Assembly: GCF_007752935.1 (NCBI RefSeq) | Contig: NZ_CP036319.1 | Location: 372,001 to 436,000, forward strand | Source: Crateriforma conspicua | GTDB taxonomy: Bacteria > Planctomycetota > Planctomycetia > Pirellulales > Pirellulaceae | Direction: 5' to 3' | DNA length: 64,000 bases | Shown here: one piece after another, positions 34,571 through 43,676 of the stretch | Numbering within the stretch: the stretch's first letter is position 1 | How the letters are laid out: each line of letters starts with the position of its first letter | The notes under the pieces: generated by a model | Databases searched by the model: none | Seen by the model: only the letters and a program-made list of their open reading frames with translations | Told to the model about the DNA's origin: nothing | Position numbers and translations under genes: made by a program

Positions 34571-35440
34571 ATGAACGTCGCCAACGAAACGATTCATGTC
34601 GCGTTCGCGGTCGACGGTTCCTTCGCGTCGCTGTCGTGTGTGGCCGTCGAATCGGCTGTTCGGCACTGTGAACACGACGTGCATGTGCATGTCCTGCACG
34701 ATCCGGCAGCCGACAAGCGTTTCGGACCTCTGCGGCGTGTCCTGAGACGCCTGGGAACCCAACATACGTTCCACCCGATCGATCCGTCCTGTTTCGCCGG
34801 GCTGCCCGTCACCGACCACGTCAGCTTGGCCACATACTATCGCCTGGCGATCGCGCGATTGATCGATGAAGCGGTGCCACGGGTCATCTACTTGGACGCG
34901 GATTTGATCGTTCGCGATTGTCTGTCTCTCCTTGCCAACGTTCCCCCGCATCCGTCCGGAATCGCCGCGGTGCCGGAGCCGAGTGATTCGTCGCAGCGTT
35001 TGGGCATGACACCGGAGACCCCCTATCTGAATGCCGGGGTGTTGGTGATGGACTTGGATACTTGGCGAAACGACGGAGTCACTGAAACGCTGTTCGACAT
35101 TGCCGAAAAGCACCGCGACCGGTTGCGATTCTGGGACCAAGACGTTTTGGCCCTGTATCTGCAAGGACAATGGCAGCCGCTGGACCGGAGATGGAATTGC
35201 AACCATCGCTGCTTTTTCGGCCAGCATCGACTAGCTCTGCCCGACGATCCCGCGATAGTCCATTTCAGTGGTTCGGGACTGAAGCCCTGGAGCCCCAACG
35301 TCGTTCATCCCTATGCGGAAGAATTCTGGCGGATCGCCGACCGGCTACGACGCGACGGTGTGCGGATCGACCGACCGGGCAAAAAGGACTGGTGGCGGCG
35401 ACGAATGGAAAAACTGGGGATCCGGCGACGAGCGGCCTGA
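34571..35440 (+). CDS. Glycosyltransferase family 8 (LgtC-like)
   Basis: A 289-residue retaining GT8 enzyme. Family features: the opening HVAFAVDGSFASLSCVAVESA, the DxD metal site in YLDADLIV (about 108-115), YLNAGVLVMDLDTWR, WDQDVLALYLQGQW and the C-terminal IVHFSGSGLKPW. GT8 LgtC-type enzymes add galactose or glucose to lipooligosaccharide cores. It is divergent from the GT2 gene to the left (287-base gap) and heads a plus-strand trio with a GT2 and a sulfotransferase. Ends RRRAA. Confidence 0.92.
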   Translation: MNVANETIHVAFAVDGSFASLSCVAVESAVRHCEHDVHVHVLHDPAADKRFGPLRRVLRRLGTQHTFHPIDPSCFAGLPVTDHVSLATYYRLAIARLIDEAVPRVIYLDADLIVRDCLSLLANVPPHPSGIAAVPEPSDSSQRLGMTPETPYLNAGVLVMDLDTWRNDGVTETLFDIAEKHRDRLRFWDQDVLALYLQGQWQPLDRRWNCNHRCFFGQHRLALPDDPAIVHFSGSGLKPWSPNVVHPYAEEFWRIADRLRRDGVRIDRPGKKDWWRRRMEKLGIRRRAA

Positions 35441-35478
35441 TCAATTGAACTGATACCCCGATCATTTAGGGCAAGACG

Positions 35479-36243
35479 ATGACGCATCATCCCACACGGA
35501 TCACCGTGATGATGCCCAACTACAACAACGCAACGTACGTCAGTCAGGCCATCGCATCGGTGATGCGCCAGACCTGGCAATCGTGGGAATTGTTGATCGT
35601 CGATGATGCGTCAACTGACGATTCCGTTGACGTGATCCGTGCCGTTGATGACCCGCGGATTCGTTTGGTGATCAATTCTCGAAACGAAGGGATCAGTGCC
35701 GTGCGCAACCGGTTGCTGGAACTTGCAAGCGGTGATCTTGTCACTTCGTTGGACAGCGATGATGTCTTCTACGGTGACGATAAGCTGGAACGTGAAGTCG
35801 CGGCGCTCGGCCAACCATCGTGGGGGCGTCCCCAAGTCGCCTTTTCCGACGTGATGTTGATTGATGGTTCGGGAAACGATCTGGCGTTGGTCAGTGAACA
35901 ACAGCCGTTGCGTGAAGGCCCCCTTTTTCATGGCATGTTGCGTCGGTCCGTGTTCATCCCACGCGACTATTTGGTGAATACCGATGTTGCCCGATCGGTC
36001 GGCGGTTTCGATACGACGCTGAAGATCTACGAAGATTGGGATTTCAAGTTGCGATTGGCCCGCCGCGCGAATTTTTGCTTTAGCGGAGTGACCGGGATTG
36101 GATATCGCCGGCATGGAAACGGCCTTTCCAGTGCGTCTTCGGCAGAGCACGGGAAAGTTCAATCGCAAATCCAGATGCGATACAGCGGTTTGGCCGTTCG
36201 GTTGGATTCCAAGGGACGCGTGACGGATCGAAAGGCCGCGTGA
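35479..36243 (+). CDS. Glycosyltransferase family 2
   Basis: A 254-residue GT2 enzyme. ITVMMPNYNNATYVSQAI and ELLIVDDASTDDSVDVI form the nucleotide-binding region, DLVTSLDSDDVF the DxD site and YEDWDFKLRLA the ED/W catalytic-base motif. It transfers an unidentified sugar inverting at C1. The stop codon overlaps the sulfotransferase ATG (TGATG), so translation is coupled. Ends DRKAA. Confidence 0.9.
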   Translation: MTHHPTRITVMMPNYNNATYVSQAIASVMRQTWQSWELLIVDDASTDDSVDVIRAVDDPRIRLVINSRNEGISAVRNRLLELASGDLVTSLDSDDVFYGDDKLEREVAALGQPSWGRPQVAFSDVMLIDGSGNDLALVSEQQPLREGPLFHGMLRRSVFIPRDYLVNTDVARSVGGFDTTLKIYEDWDFKLRLARRANFCFSGVTGIGYRRHGNGLSSASSAEHGKVQSQIQMRYSGLAVRLDSKGRVTDRKAA

Positions 36244-37286
36244 TGCAAGAAGCTAGCGATATCCATACCAATGGCGAATCAGCGCAAGGGCCCTGCCCGC
36301 TTGCCTTGATCGCATCGCAGCCACGTGCCGGATCGACGCTATTGCAAACGATGCTTGGCAAGCACCCCGACGTCGTCTCGGCGGGTGAAACCTGGTTGCT
36401 GCTGCCGCTCGTGTATGCGTTGGAATCACGCACGCACGGTCACCCCATGCCGTTTGACGGGGAACTGGCCGATCAGGCGGTCGATGACTTTGCCAAGTCG
36501 ATGTTGCCCGGCGGGCGACGCAGCATCGAGCGGGCGATGGCGACAATGGTCAATGGGATTTTTGATCAGGCTCGAAACGCGGCGGGTCAAAAAATTTTGA
36601 TCGACAAGACGCCACGCTACTACCGGATCATCGATGAGATTTTGCGAATTCTTGACGACGTGCGGATGGTCCTGCTGATTCGCAACCCGTTGGCCGTTTT
36701 CTCATCCATCCTGGATACTTGGATCCGCGGTAACTGGCCCTACATCGCAGTTCACCGCGACGATCTACTGATGGCTCCGGTGCATCTGGCTGTAGCGTCG
36801 GAGTGTGGCGACCAGCGTTTGCGGACCGTTCGCTACGAAGACCTGACGGCTGATCCCGATTCGGTGTTGGCGGATTTGCAGCGGTTTCTGGGGCTCCAGC
36901 CGACTGGCGGATTGGCGGACTATGGCGAAGCGACACAGCGGCGTTTCGGCGATCCAAAGGGGATCGGACTGCATCGGTCTGCCAACGCACAGTCGATCGA
37001 CAAATGGGTTTGTCGTGCCGGTCAGGACCCGGTGCATTGGCGGATGCTTGACGACTACCGTCAGATGCTTGGCAGCGAATTGCTGAATCGATTGGGATAT
37101 GACGATCGCCAGCTGGCCGACCAGTTGGCACAAGTTCGACCCAAGGCGGTCGGACTCGTTCCGCCATTGACGACGTTTCTACGAAGTCCAGTGCGATCGA
37201 AAATGCGACGATCCCTCAAGTCGCGAATCCGATTGGCTCAGGCGATTTCCCAGCGTCCGACGACACCGTTGACCAAATCGGCGTAA
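36243..37286 (+). CDS. Sulfotransferase family protein
   Basis: A 347-residue PAPS-dependent sulfotransferase. The 5'-phosphosulfate loop is SQPRAGSTLLQ (residues 25-35) and the 3'-phosphate site is RNPLAVFSS (147-155), with the DKTPRYY segment between. Its place directly after two glycosyltransferases, with a 1-base overlap, indicates that a sugar of the surface glycan is sulfated. The last 49 bases run antisense to the end of the converging giant gene. The ATG at 36243 is used; the GTG at 36240 is less likely. Ends TKSA. Confidence 0.88.
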   Translation: MQEASDIHTNGESAQGPCPLALIASQPRAGSTLLQTMLGKHPDVVSAGETWLLLPLVYALESRTHGHPMPFDGELADQAVDDFAKSMLPGGRRSIERAMATMVNGIFDQARNAAGQKILIDKTPRYYRIIDEILRILDDVRMVLLIRNPLAVFSSILDTWIRGNWPYIAVHRDDLLMAPVHLAVASECGDQRLRTVRYEDLTADPDSVLADLQRFLGLQPTGGLADYGEATQRRFGDPKGIGLHRSANAQSIDKWVCRAGQDPVHWRMLDDYRQMLGSELLNRLGYDDRQLADQLAQVRPKAVGLVPPLTTFLRSPVRSKMRRSLKSRIRLAQAISQRPTTPLTKSA

Positions 37287-40200
37287 TACAGTTTGCCGTC
37301 GACGCCTTGTTTGATGTCGGTGATCCACTCGGCACCGGTGGCGAACACGCTGCTGCCCAGCAAGGTGCCGTCGGCGGAAACGTCCGCGTGGCTGACGATG
37401 CCGCGACCAAAGTCGTTGTAGAAAAGATCGCCGTCATACTGCGGACCATAAACCAGTTCCGTCGCGACATCGCCCACGACCACCACATTGGGGCCGGTGC
37501 CGTGTGGAATCGCAATCAGTGCCGGCGTCGCATAGACGCTGCTGTAGATCGCTTGTGACTGGGCCAGATTTTGATAGGTCGGCGTCGGCCGATTGGTGCC
37601 TTGGCCGCCTTCGTAAGCGGGCCAGCCGAAGTTGGTGCCTGGGTCCCCGGTGTTAATCTCTTCGAAGTTGCTGAGTCCTGTTTCGCCGATGAACAGTCGA
37701 CCGGTATCCGGATCGACGGCTAATCGCCACGGGTTTCGCAAACCGAGTTGATAGACCTTGCTGCGGTTGTCATCAGGGTTTCCGTTGTAGAACGGATTGT
37801 CCGACAGGCCTTGCCCCGTGTAGGGATCAATCCGCAACACTTTGCCCGAAAGACTGTCGGGGTCTTGAACGCGGAACGCGCGAACGTCGGTCTGGTTGAA
37901 ACTGGCGCCGTCACCGATCGACACGAACAAATTGCCGTCGATCCCGAACTCTAGCGAACCAACCGTATGACTGCGGCTGTCGCTGTTAATGAAGTCATTG
38001 ATGTAACTGCCGTCCGGATTCTGGCCGGCCGGAGGTTCACCAAAGTTCAAGGTGCTGTCGGTGAACGCGTTGAAGTTGTTCCAAGTGCTTTGGCTGCCCA
38101 GAAGCGTGACTTCGCTGCCGGGAACCACCGATGTGAATCCTGTCGATGCGTCCAAGGTGACGCGGATCAGTTGACCGGCGCGATTGCCCTGGCCGTCGGG
38201 GCCGGCATAGATGTTTCCGACGTTTTCGTAGACTTCGGGCGGGTCCACGGTGTACAGCAGGTAGAGGTATCCGTTGGACTGGAAATCCGGATGCACGGCG
38301 ATGTCAATCAGCCCGCGGTCTTGAAAATCATTAACGCGATCGGCGATGTCGATGACGGTGGTCACCGCGCCCCCGTCGCGAACCACTTTGACACGCCCCG
38401 GTTTCTCGGCAATGTAAAGATTGCGACCATCGTTGGACCATTCCAGAGAAACCGGTTGGTCCAGTCCTGAATACAGTGCAAGCTCGGTCGGTGTCCCGGT
38501 CGGATAGGTCGGTGGATCGGCCGCGGGCGTATCCAGGGTGAAGGTCCAAGAATCAATGTAGGTGTTGTTGAACGCCGTACCGGTCGATCCGGCGAACCCA
38601 ACGTATGCTTGATCGCCCACGGTTGCAGCTAGGTCGACGGTCGTTTTCAGGATTGCAAAGTCGGGCTTTTCGGAAGTCTCTGACAAATAGACCGCCAGCA
38701 CATTACTGTCGCCGTTGTAATCAACCCATACATATTTCTCTGTGCCATCATTCAAGTCATAGGGGGATTGAATGTTGGCAAGCGGATAAACGGGCAATCC
38801 ATCTTTGACGATGGTGATTTCATCGGCGTAGGTTTCATAAACATTTTTGAACGTATCAAGTTCAACCGCCAAGCTGTTGGGGACAGCGTTGTAGTCCAAC
38901 CCGCCGGAGTAGTTGCCGATGTTTTGGGCGGAAGTGCCCGCAGGCGAATTCTGGATGACAAACGCCAGGCCTTCGCCCCCGGCGGAACCTTGTCCACCGG
39001 TGAATCTTGCCGTGAAGGAGGTTTGGAACGACGTGCCTTCACTGATCGGGATGGCGGTCGTGTAGTACGCACTGCCCCGTTGTTGTGCAGTTGCCGCGGT
39101 CAACTGCAGACTGCCGCCGGTGACCACGGCGTTTCCGTTCAAGTCCAGCCCGTTTGCGGAATCGAAGGAGGCATAAAGTGGCAGGTTGGAATCATCATCC
39201 AATATCTGGATGACTGCGGTTCTCGGTGCCAGTAGGCCCGCGCCGTTCGGATTGTTCAACCGGATGCTGAAAGATTCGGTCGATTCCGCCTGGCCATCGT
39301 TATAAATCGGGATCGTGACCTGCTTGCTGGTTTCCCCGGTGAAGAATGTCAACTGACCTGACACGGCGGCATAATCTTGGCCGGCAATTGCGGTGTCATC
39401 GGCGGTGAAGTACTCGATGGTCGCCGTCCCGTCGGTACCTCCGATTCGTTCGATGGTGACGGTGACGCTGCCGTTGGATTCGTCGACGGATTCGCCACCG
39501 GTGCCAAGTGCAAAACTGCCTTGTTCACCATTTCCCGGATTCCCACCACCGTAGTCGTACTGGAAATAGCCGTTGTCATGAAGGATGTCGCTGCGCCAGT
39601 TGCCGGGAATGATTCCCTGGCCGTTGACGTAGGTGCCAGTGCTGTAAGTGGATGCCGATTCCGATTCGAATGATTCACCGTCGATGCGAATGCGATCAAC
39701 TCGTAAGTTCTGGTCATAGCCAAATTCGGGCTGATAGACTGCACCGATGAAGGCCACACGAACGTCGCTGGGCGCGACATCACCGTAATAGTCGTAGCTG
39801 TAAGTGGTGCCGCTGGTCGGTACGTTCAAGTACGTCCAAACGACTTCGTCTTTGACAACCAACTGCATCGCTTCGTCGCCTGTTTCACCGAAGGCGTCGA
39901 TTTCAATCGTGGTGATCGTGGAGGTGCCGCCACCGTCTGACGCAAATTGGAAATACCCGTTATTCGTCAGGTACTCGCTTTGTCGATTGCCGGGCGTCAC
40001 GCCGGTGTCAGGCTGCCAGGTCCCCGTCGAAAAAACACTGGGGGCTTCGGTCTCGTAAGTGAGACCGTCAACCACGATTTTGTCGACACGCAAGTTGCGG
40101 TCGGTTCCCGAGGCGGCATCATAGAAATCGTTGACGAAGTTGATTCGAATTTGATCGGGCGAAACTCCGTCAACGTTGTAGTAGTACGGCAGGAAGGTGC

Positions 40201-41005
40201 CGTCATTGGCGTTGGTGTCCCGGACGAACCAACTGTCGACGACTTGGCCGTCGATCTCCAATTCCATCAGTTCATCGGTGGTTTCGCCGGCCGCCCAAAT
40301 TTCGATCCCAAGGTGCTCGCGGATTCCGGACAAAGCTTGTCGGTTCAGCAAGGCGGCAAATCGAACATCGCCGACGGTGAACTCTAGATCCCAATCCGCC
40401 ACTGCCAAGTTCTCGCTCGTGTTGCCTGTCGCATCGTCGGAAGCTGCGACATCGACACCGGCCAACCGTGACAACAATCGTGCGAATGATTTGCCTTCGG
40501 GGCCACCAGCCACGTCGCAACCGTAAAGCAACAGGTCGGCATCGTATGCAAACGCGGAACGCCAGTGTCGGATCTGTTCTTGCTGGGTCGTCAGCGTCTG
40601 TTGGTCGATGGACTGGCCGGCCAAGCGAATCTGTCCGACGCTTCCGTGGCTGATGATGTGCAACGATCGGACGTCGCGGCGTTGGGAAAGAATTTGGCTG
40701 ATCTGATCAATCGGATCTGCGCCCGGTTGCAACACGGCTATCTCAGCCGCTTCGGGCAGCGCCGATTCCCATTGGGAAAGATCGGTGATCTCGCTATCGA
40801 TCAACACGAGGTGTTCGCAGCTACTTCGCGACGTCGCGTCGACTTTGCTGGCCACTGTTTCCGCCGCTACTGAGCCGGAGATTGGTGCCGCAGCAGCGAC
40901 GCCCGCGTCGGCGGCCAACATCAATCGTGGTTCCAGAGAGGCGAGGGACCAGCGGGACGGACCACTTCCTGGACGGAAACTCTGGCGGCGTGAGCGGCGT
41001 GGCAT
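37238..41005 (-). CDS. Giant secreted protein: DUF4347, CBM-like repeats, Calx-beta, lectin-like and sugar-dehydrogenase-like domains
   Basis: A 1255-residue surface protein. The N-terminus carries SLEPRLMLAAD (Arg27), the LEPR export/anchor motif seen in large planctomycete proteins. Then follow a DUF4347 domain (about 65-230, LHIISHGSVGQI, LLYGCDVAGG), two repeats resembling CBM60-type xylan-binding modules (about 235-480, each with DQNLRVDxIxxDG), a Calx-beta-like domain (about 500-605), an L-type-lectin-like jelly roll (about 610-845) and a glucose/sorbosone-dehydrogenase-like propeller to the end (LDQPVSLEWSNDGRNLYIAEKPG, GLIDIAVHPDF, LGLRNPWRLAVDP). A start nine codons upstream (41032) is possible. 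Probably a cell-surface carbohydrate-binding enzyme or adhesin. Its 3' end overlaps the sulfotransferase gene by 49 bases. Confidence 0.87.
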   Translation of the reverse strand: MPRRSRRQSFRPGSGPSRWSLASLEPRLMLAADAGVAAAAPISGSVAAETVASKVDATSRSSCEHLVLIDSEITDLSQWESALPEAAEIAVLQPGADPIDQISQILSQRRDVRSLHIISHGSVGQIRLAGQSIDQQTLTTQQEQIRHWRSAFAYDADLLLYGCDVAGGPEGKSFARLLSRLAGVDVAASDDATGNTSENLAVADWDLEFTVGDVRFAALLNRQALSGIREHLGIEIWAAGETTDELMELEIDGQVVDSWFVRDTNANDGTFLPYYYNVDGVSPDQIRINFVNDFYDAASGTDRNLRVDKIVVDGLTYETEAPSVFSTGTWQPDTGVTPGNRQSEYLTNNGYFQFASDGGGTSTITTIEIDAFGETGDEAMQLVVKDEVVWTYLNVPTSGTTYSYDYYGDVAPSDVRVAFIGAVYQPEFGYDQNLRVDRIRIDGESFESESASTYSTGTYVNGQGIIPGNWRSDILHDNGYFQYDYGGGNPGNGEQGSFALGTGGESVDESNGSVTVTIERIGGTDGTATIEYFTADDTAIAGQDYAAVSGQLTFFTGETSKQVTIPIYNDGQAESTESFSIRLNNPNGAGLLAPRTAVIQILDDDSNLPLYASFDSANGLDLNGNAVVTGGSLQLTAATAQQRGSAYYTTAIPISEGTSFQTSFTARFTGGQGSAGGEGLAFVIQNSPAGTSAQNIGNYSGGLDYNAVPNSLAVELDTFKNVYETYADEITIVKDGLPVYPLANIQSPYDLNDGTEKYVWVDYNGDSNVLAVYLSETSEKPDFAILKTTVDLAATVGDQAYVGFAGSTGTAFNNTYIDSWTFTLDTPAADPPTYPTGTPTELALYSGLDQPVSLEWSNDGRNLYIAEKPGRVKVVRDGGAVTTVIDIADRVNDFQDRGLIDIAVHPDFQSNGYLYLLYTVDPPEVYENVGNIYAGPDGQGNRAGQLIRVTLDASTGFTSVVPGSEVTLLGSQSTWNNFNAFTDSTLNFGEPPAGQNPDGSYINDFINSDSRSHTVGSLEFGIDGNLFVSIGDGASFNQTDVRAFRVQDPDSLSGKVLRIDPYTGQGLSDNPFYNGNPDDNRSKVYQLGLRNPWRLAVDPDTGRLFIGETGLSNFEEINTGDPGTNFGWPAYEGGQGTNRPTPTYQNLAQSQAIYSSVYATPALIAIPHGTGPNVVVVGDVATELVYGPQYDGDLFYNDFGRGIVSHADVSADGTLLGSSVFATGAEWITDIKQGVDGKLYYADLVNGVVGRWEIA

Positions 41006-41203
41006 CGGGGGGCCTGATAGCGAAGAGGGCAAGAACGCTTCTGGCCATCACGCTAGTACAAAGGCGGGCGAATTCAAGAAACGTTGCACCAACTTCCCAG
41101 GCGTACGAATCTTTTCTTTGGGTTGTGACGATTGTAGGCCAGAAATTTCCCGACCGGTATCGTCGTCCTGATGGCGCCCTTGCCGATGGAAGCCGTCAAG
41201 AGG

Positions 41204-42112
41204 CTACGCGGCTTGAGACTGTGGATGGGGCATCAAGGCGTTGCGGTGATAGACCGTCAGCACCGCGGGCATGCGATCTTTGATGGCAAACGTCGCATCC
41301 AAGTGAAGACGCCTGGGGCACGAATCGACGGTTCGTCGAATGGTGTCGGGACGGTCTGGCGCCACCGATGGTCTCGGGATCGGTTTTCGGCCGGTGCACC
41401 AATCGATGAACGGGTCCTTGGCCTGCAAGTATCCGTGCACCAAAACGACATTGGGGTCTTCAAGGTCCATCGCAAGTCGCTGCTCGGTGGTCAGGCGGAT
41501 GCTGGGCGTGTCGGCATAGCCACCGGTGGTTGCCAAAATCTGGCCAAGGCGAGTGTCAAAAATTCCTTCGCGATGATCGTCGGGCATATGGCGAACCAGA
41601 TCGTTTCGATAACAGGCGCCGCCGTTGACGTGTTGGCTGATCCAGGGCACATGAACGTGATGGTGCCGACGCCCCCGCCAGGTCCAGCGAGTTTTTCGGA
41701 TCAGGCGATTGGTGTGTGGAATGACTGTGCCCATCACTAGAACATCACCGCACTGTCGCCATTGTGCATCCAACCGTTCAACCCAGTCGGGACGGACCGG
41801 GCACATGTCGGATTCCAGCCACAGCGCGAATCCGTCACCCTCCTGCTTTGCAAGGTGGTCCATGCAGTCCCAGAACATTGCGGAGGGGCCTTCGGGATAA
41901 CCAAAGACTTGGCTAGGGCATTCGAAGTGTTGCACCGGAGCGACGGCTGATGCCGCTTTGTGCAAGCGATCGCTGGCGGAGGTCTTGGGACTGGCCGCCA
42001 ATAGGAAGCGAAAATCCACCCGTGAAGGGCCGAAAGACTGCAAGTGACGGAGGATCAACGTGTAACGTTCGACTTCCTCTTCACAGTAATACGGCAAAAT
42101 GATCGTGTGCAC
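41204..42112 (-). CDS. Putative glycosyltransferase (GT-A-like), family unassigned
   Basis: A 302-residue protein not assignable to a named GT family. It opens MHTIILPYYCEEEVERYTLILRHL, has an acidic site FALWLESDMCPVRPDWVERL near residue 100 that resembles the DxD region, then HVNGGACYRNDLVRHM, the usual acceptor-side motif of GT-A enzymes. Located immediately upstream of, and on the same strand as, a GT4 gene (16-base gap), so it is very likely part of glycan assembly. Ends SQAA. Confidence 0.68.
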   Translation of the reverse strand: MHTIILPYYCEEEVERYTLILRHLQSFGPSRVDFRFLLAASPKTSASDRLHKAASAVAPVQHFECPSQVFGYPEGPSAMFWDCMDHLAKQEGDGFALWLESDMCPVRPDWVERLDAQWRQCGDVLVMGTVIPHTNRLIRKTRWTWRGRRHHHVHVPWISQHVNGGACYRNDLVRHMPDDHREGIFDTRLGQILATTGGYADTPSIRLTTEQRLAMDLEDPNVVLVHGYLQAKDPFIDWCTGRKPIPRPSVAPDRPDTIRRTVDSCPRRLHLDATFAIKDRMPAVLTVYHRNALMPHPQSQAA

Positions 42113-42128
42113 GTGTCAGATCCTGGGG

Positions 42129-43325
42129 TCATGCCGCTTGTTGTAGTGTGGATGGACGCTGGGATTGACGGGTGACGCCCAGACGTTTGCGGATAAAGTC
42201 CAGTTGAGTGTGCGTTTGGACGCGAGCATCCAGCGACAGGCGGAGGGCTTGGCGTCCGAAGGTCTGGCGTTTCATCGCGTTGCCGGCCAGGTCGGCCATG
42301 TAACGTCCCATGTCCGACCAATCGAATTCGTCGCACAGATATCCGTTGACGTCGTGGATCACTTGTTCGCAAATCCCGGCATGTCGTGTGGCGACGACCG
42401 GCAACCCGCGCGACATTGCTTCGCCGATGGCGACGGGCCATCCTTCCATCATTCCGTTGGCTGCCGTCACGCTGTGCTGAACAAACACGTCCGCTTGCAA
42501 CATCTGGCGTCGAACCACCTCGGCCGGTTGGACGCCCAGCAACGTGACGTGATCTTTCAAACCCAGACGCTGAATGAGGTTTTCGGTCTCACCACGCATG
42601 GGGCCATCGCCGATGATGGTTAGTCGGCTGGCCGGATTCAGGCTTTGGCACAACGCAAACGCGCGGATCAAGTTCAGCGGCGACTTCATTTCACACAAAC
42701 GACCGACCGCCAAAAACTGACAATTCGGACGTTGGGTACGAATCGACGTCGCGTCGGGTTCCAACGGCGCGCCGTAGGGAATCAACGCGACTTGTTCGGG
42801 GGACGCCCCGCGACGCAGCAGCCATTGTTGTTGATACCGAGCGACGGTGATCAGTCCGGCAAAGTTGCCGATGGACCGGACCATTCGTTCGCGTCCGCGA
42901 CGCCGATGGACCAGACAAGACAGTCCGTCACCGTTGAATTGAACAAACACGGGGATGTCCAGATCGTTGATCGCATCCAACGTCGACAGCCCCACCGTGC
43001 CGTATTGGCAATGAATGGCATCCGGTCGAATGCGGCAGACCTGTTCCCGAAACCATTGCCGTTGATGCTGACCGTATCGTGTTCCTTGCATGCCGGGAAA
43101 TCGAATCCGATCCCAATGCCGGCGTAAGCCCCGCAGCGGGTTGTTCATCGATTCGGGCACCGTTGTGATCGGGATCCCGGTCAGGTCGAATTGTTCGTGC
43201 TGATGTCGATGCCCGGCGATGATGTGCAGGTCCTGGTGGCGAAAGACTTGCAATTGGCGATACATCCAAACTTCGCTGGGCCGGATCAGATGGGGAATGA
43301 CCGCCAGGATTTTCAGTCGTGACAC
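42129..43325 (-). CDS. Glycosyltransferase family 4 (group 1)
   Basis: A 398-residue GT-B glycosyltransferase. The C-terminal nucleotide-binding half shows FLAVGRLCEMKSPLNLIRAF, LTIIGDGPMRGETENL, VTLLGVQPAEVVRRQMLQADVFVQHS and the EX7E region EGWPVAIGEAMSRGLPVVATRHAG. Family members retain stereochemistry and typically use NDP-hexoses. First gene of a two-gene minus-strand unit with the unassigned glycosyltransferase. Ends QQAA. Confidence 0.92.
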   Translation of the reverse strand: MSRLKILAVIPHLIRPSEVWMYRQLQVFRHQDLHIIAGHRHQHEQFDLTGIPITTVPESMNNPLRGLRRHWDRIRFPGMQGTRYGQHQRQWFREQVCRIRPDAIHCQYGTVGLSTLDAINDLDIPVFVQFNGDGLSCLVHRRRGRERMVRSIGNFAGLITVARYQQQWLLRRGASPEQVALIPYGAPLEPDATSIRTQRPNCQFLAVGRLCEMKSPLNLIRAFALCQSLNPASRLTIIGDGPMRGETENLIQRLGLKDHVTLLGVQPAEVVRRQMLQADVFVQHSVTAANGMMEGWPVAIGEAMSRGLPVVATRHAGICEQVIHDVNGYLCDEFDWSDMGRYMADLAGNAMKRQTFGRQALRLSLDARVQTHTQLDFIRKRLGVTRQSQRPSTLQQAA

Positions 43326-43676
43326 GAGTTAGCGACTCCCTTCAGGGCGCTTCGACGGCGGACAGCCGGGAACGTTGCGAAGTTGGTAGCGGAGCTTTCC
43401 GCACACCGACAACATCCATAGGGGGACCCGCCAACCGAAGTCAACGTCGTTTGATGGGCGGACGATTTCGTCGCGGGCCGACGATCAGGTCACCGGTGCA
43501 TCTGGATCGCCCGCGATCGTTCTGTCGCGGCGATGTACCCCTTGGCGCGGCGATGCATCGCGGGGGGCTAAAAAACACTCTGGCCACCGACGGTGCAAAT
43601 TCGATAGGGTCGCGTGCGAACAGGAAATCCGTTGGTCGACAGCATCGTCGGCCCACACGTCCTTTCGAGCCGATTC
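43326..43676. other. Intergenic stretch, 351 bases
   Basis: Divergent control region between the GT4 gene (minus) and a GT2 gene (plus). Open frames here lack ribosome sites and family-like sequence. Promoters for both transcripts are expected, but I could not identify convincing hexamers. A GTG in frame with the GT2 gene at 43614 is a possible but less likely start. Confidence 0.4.
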
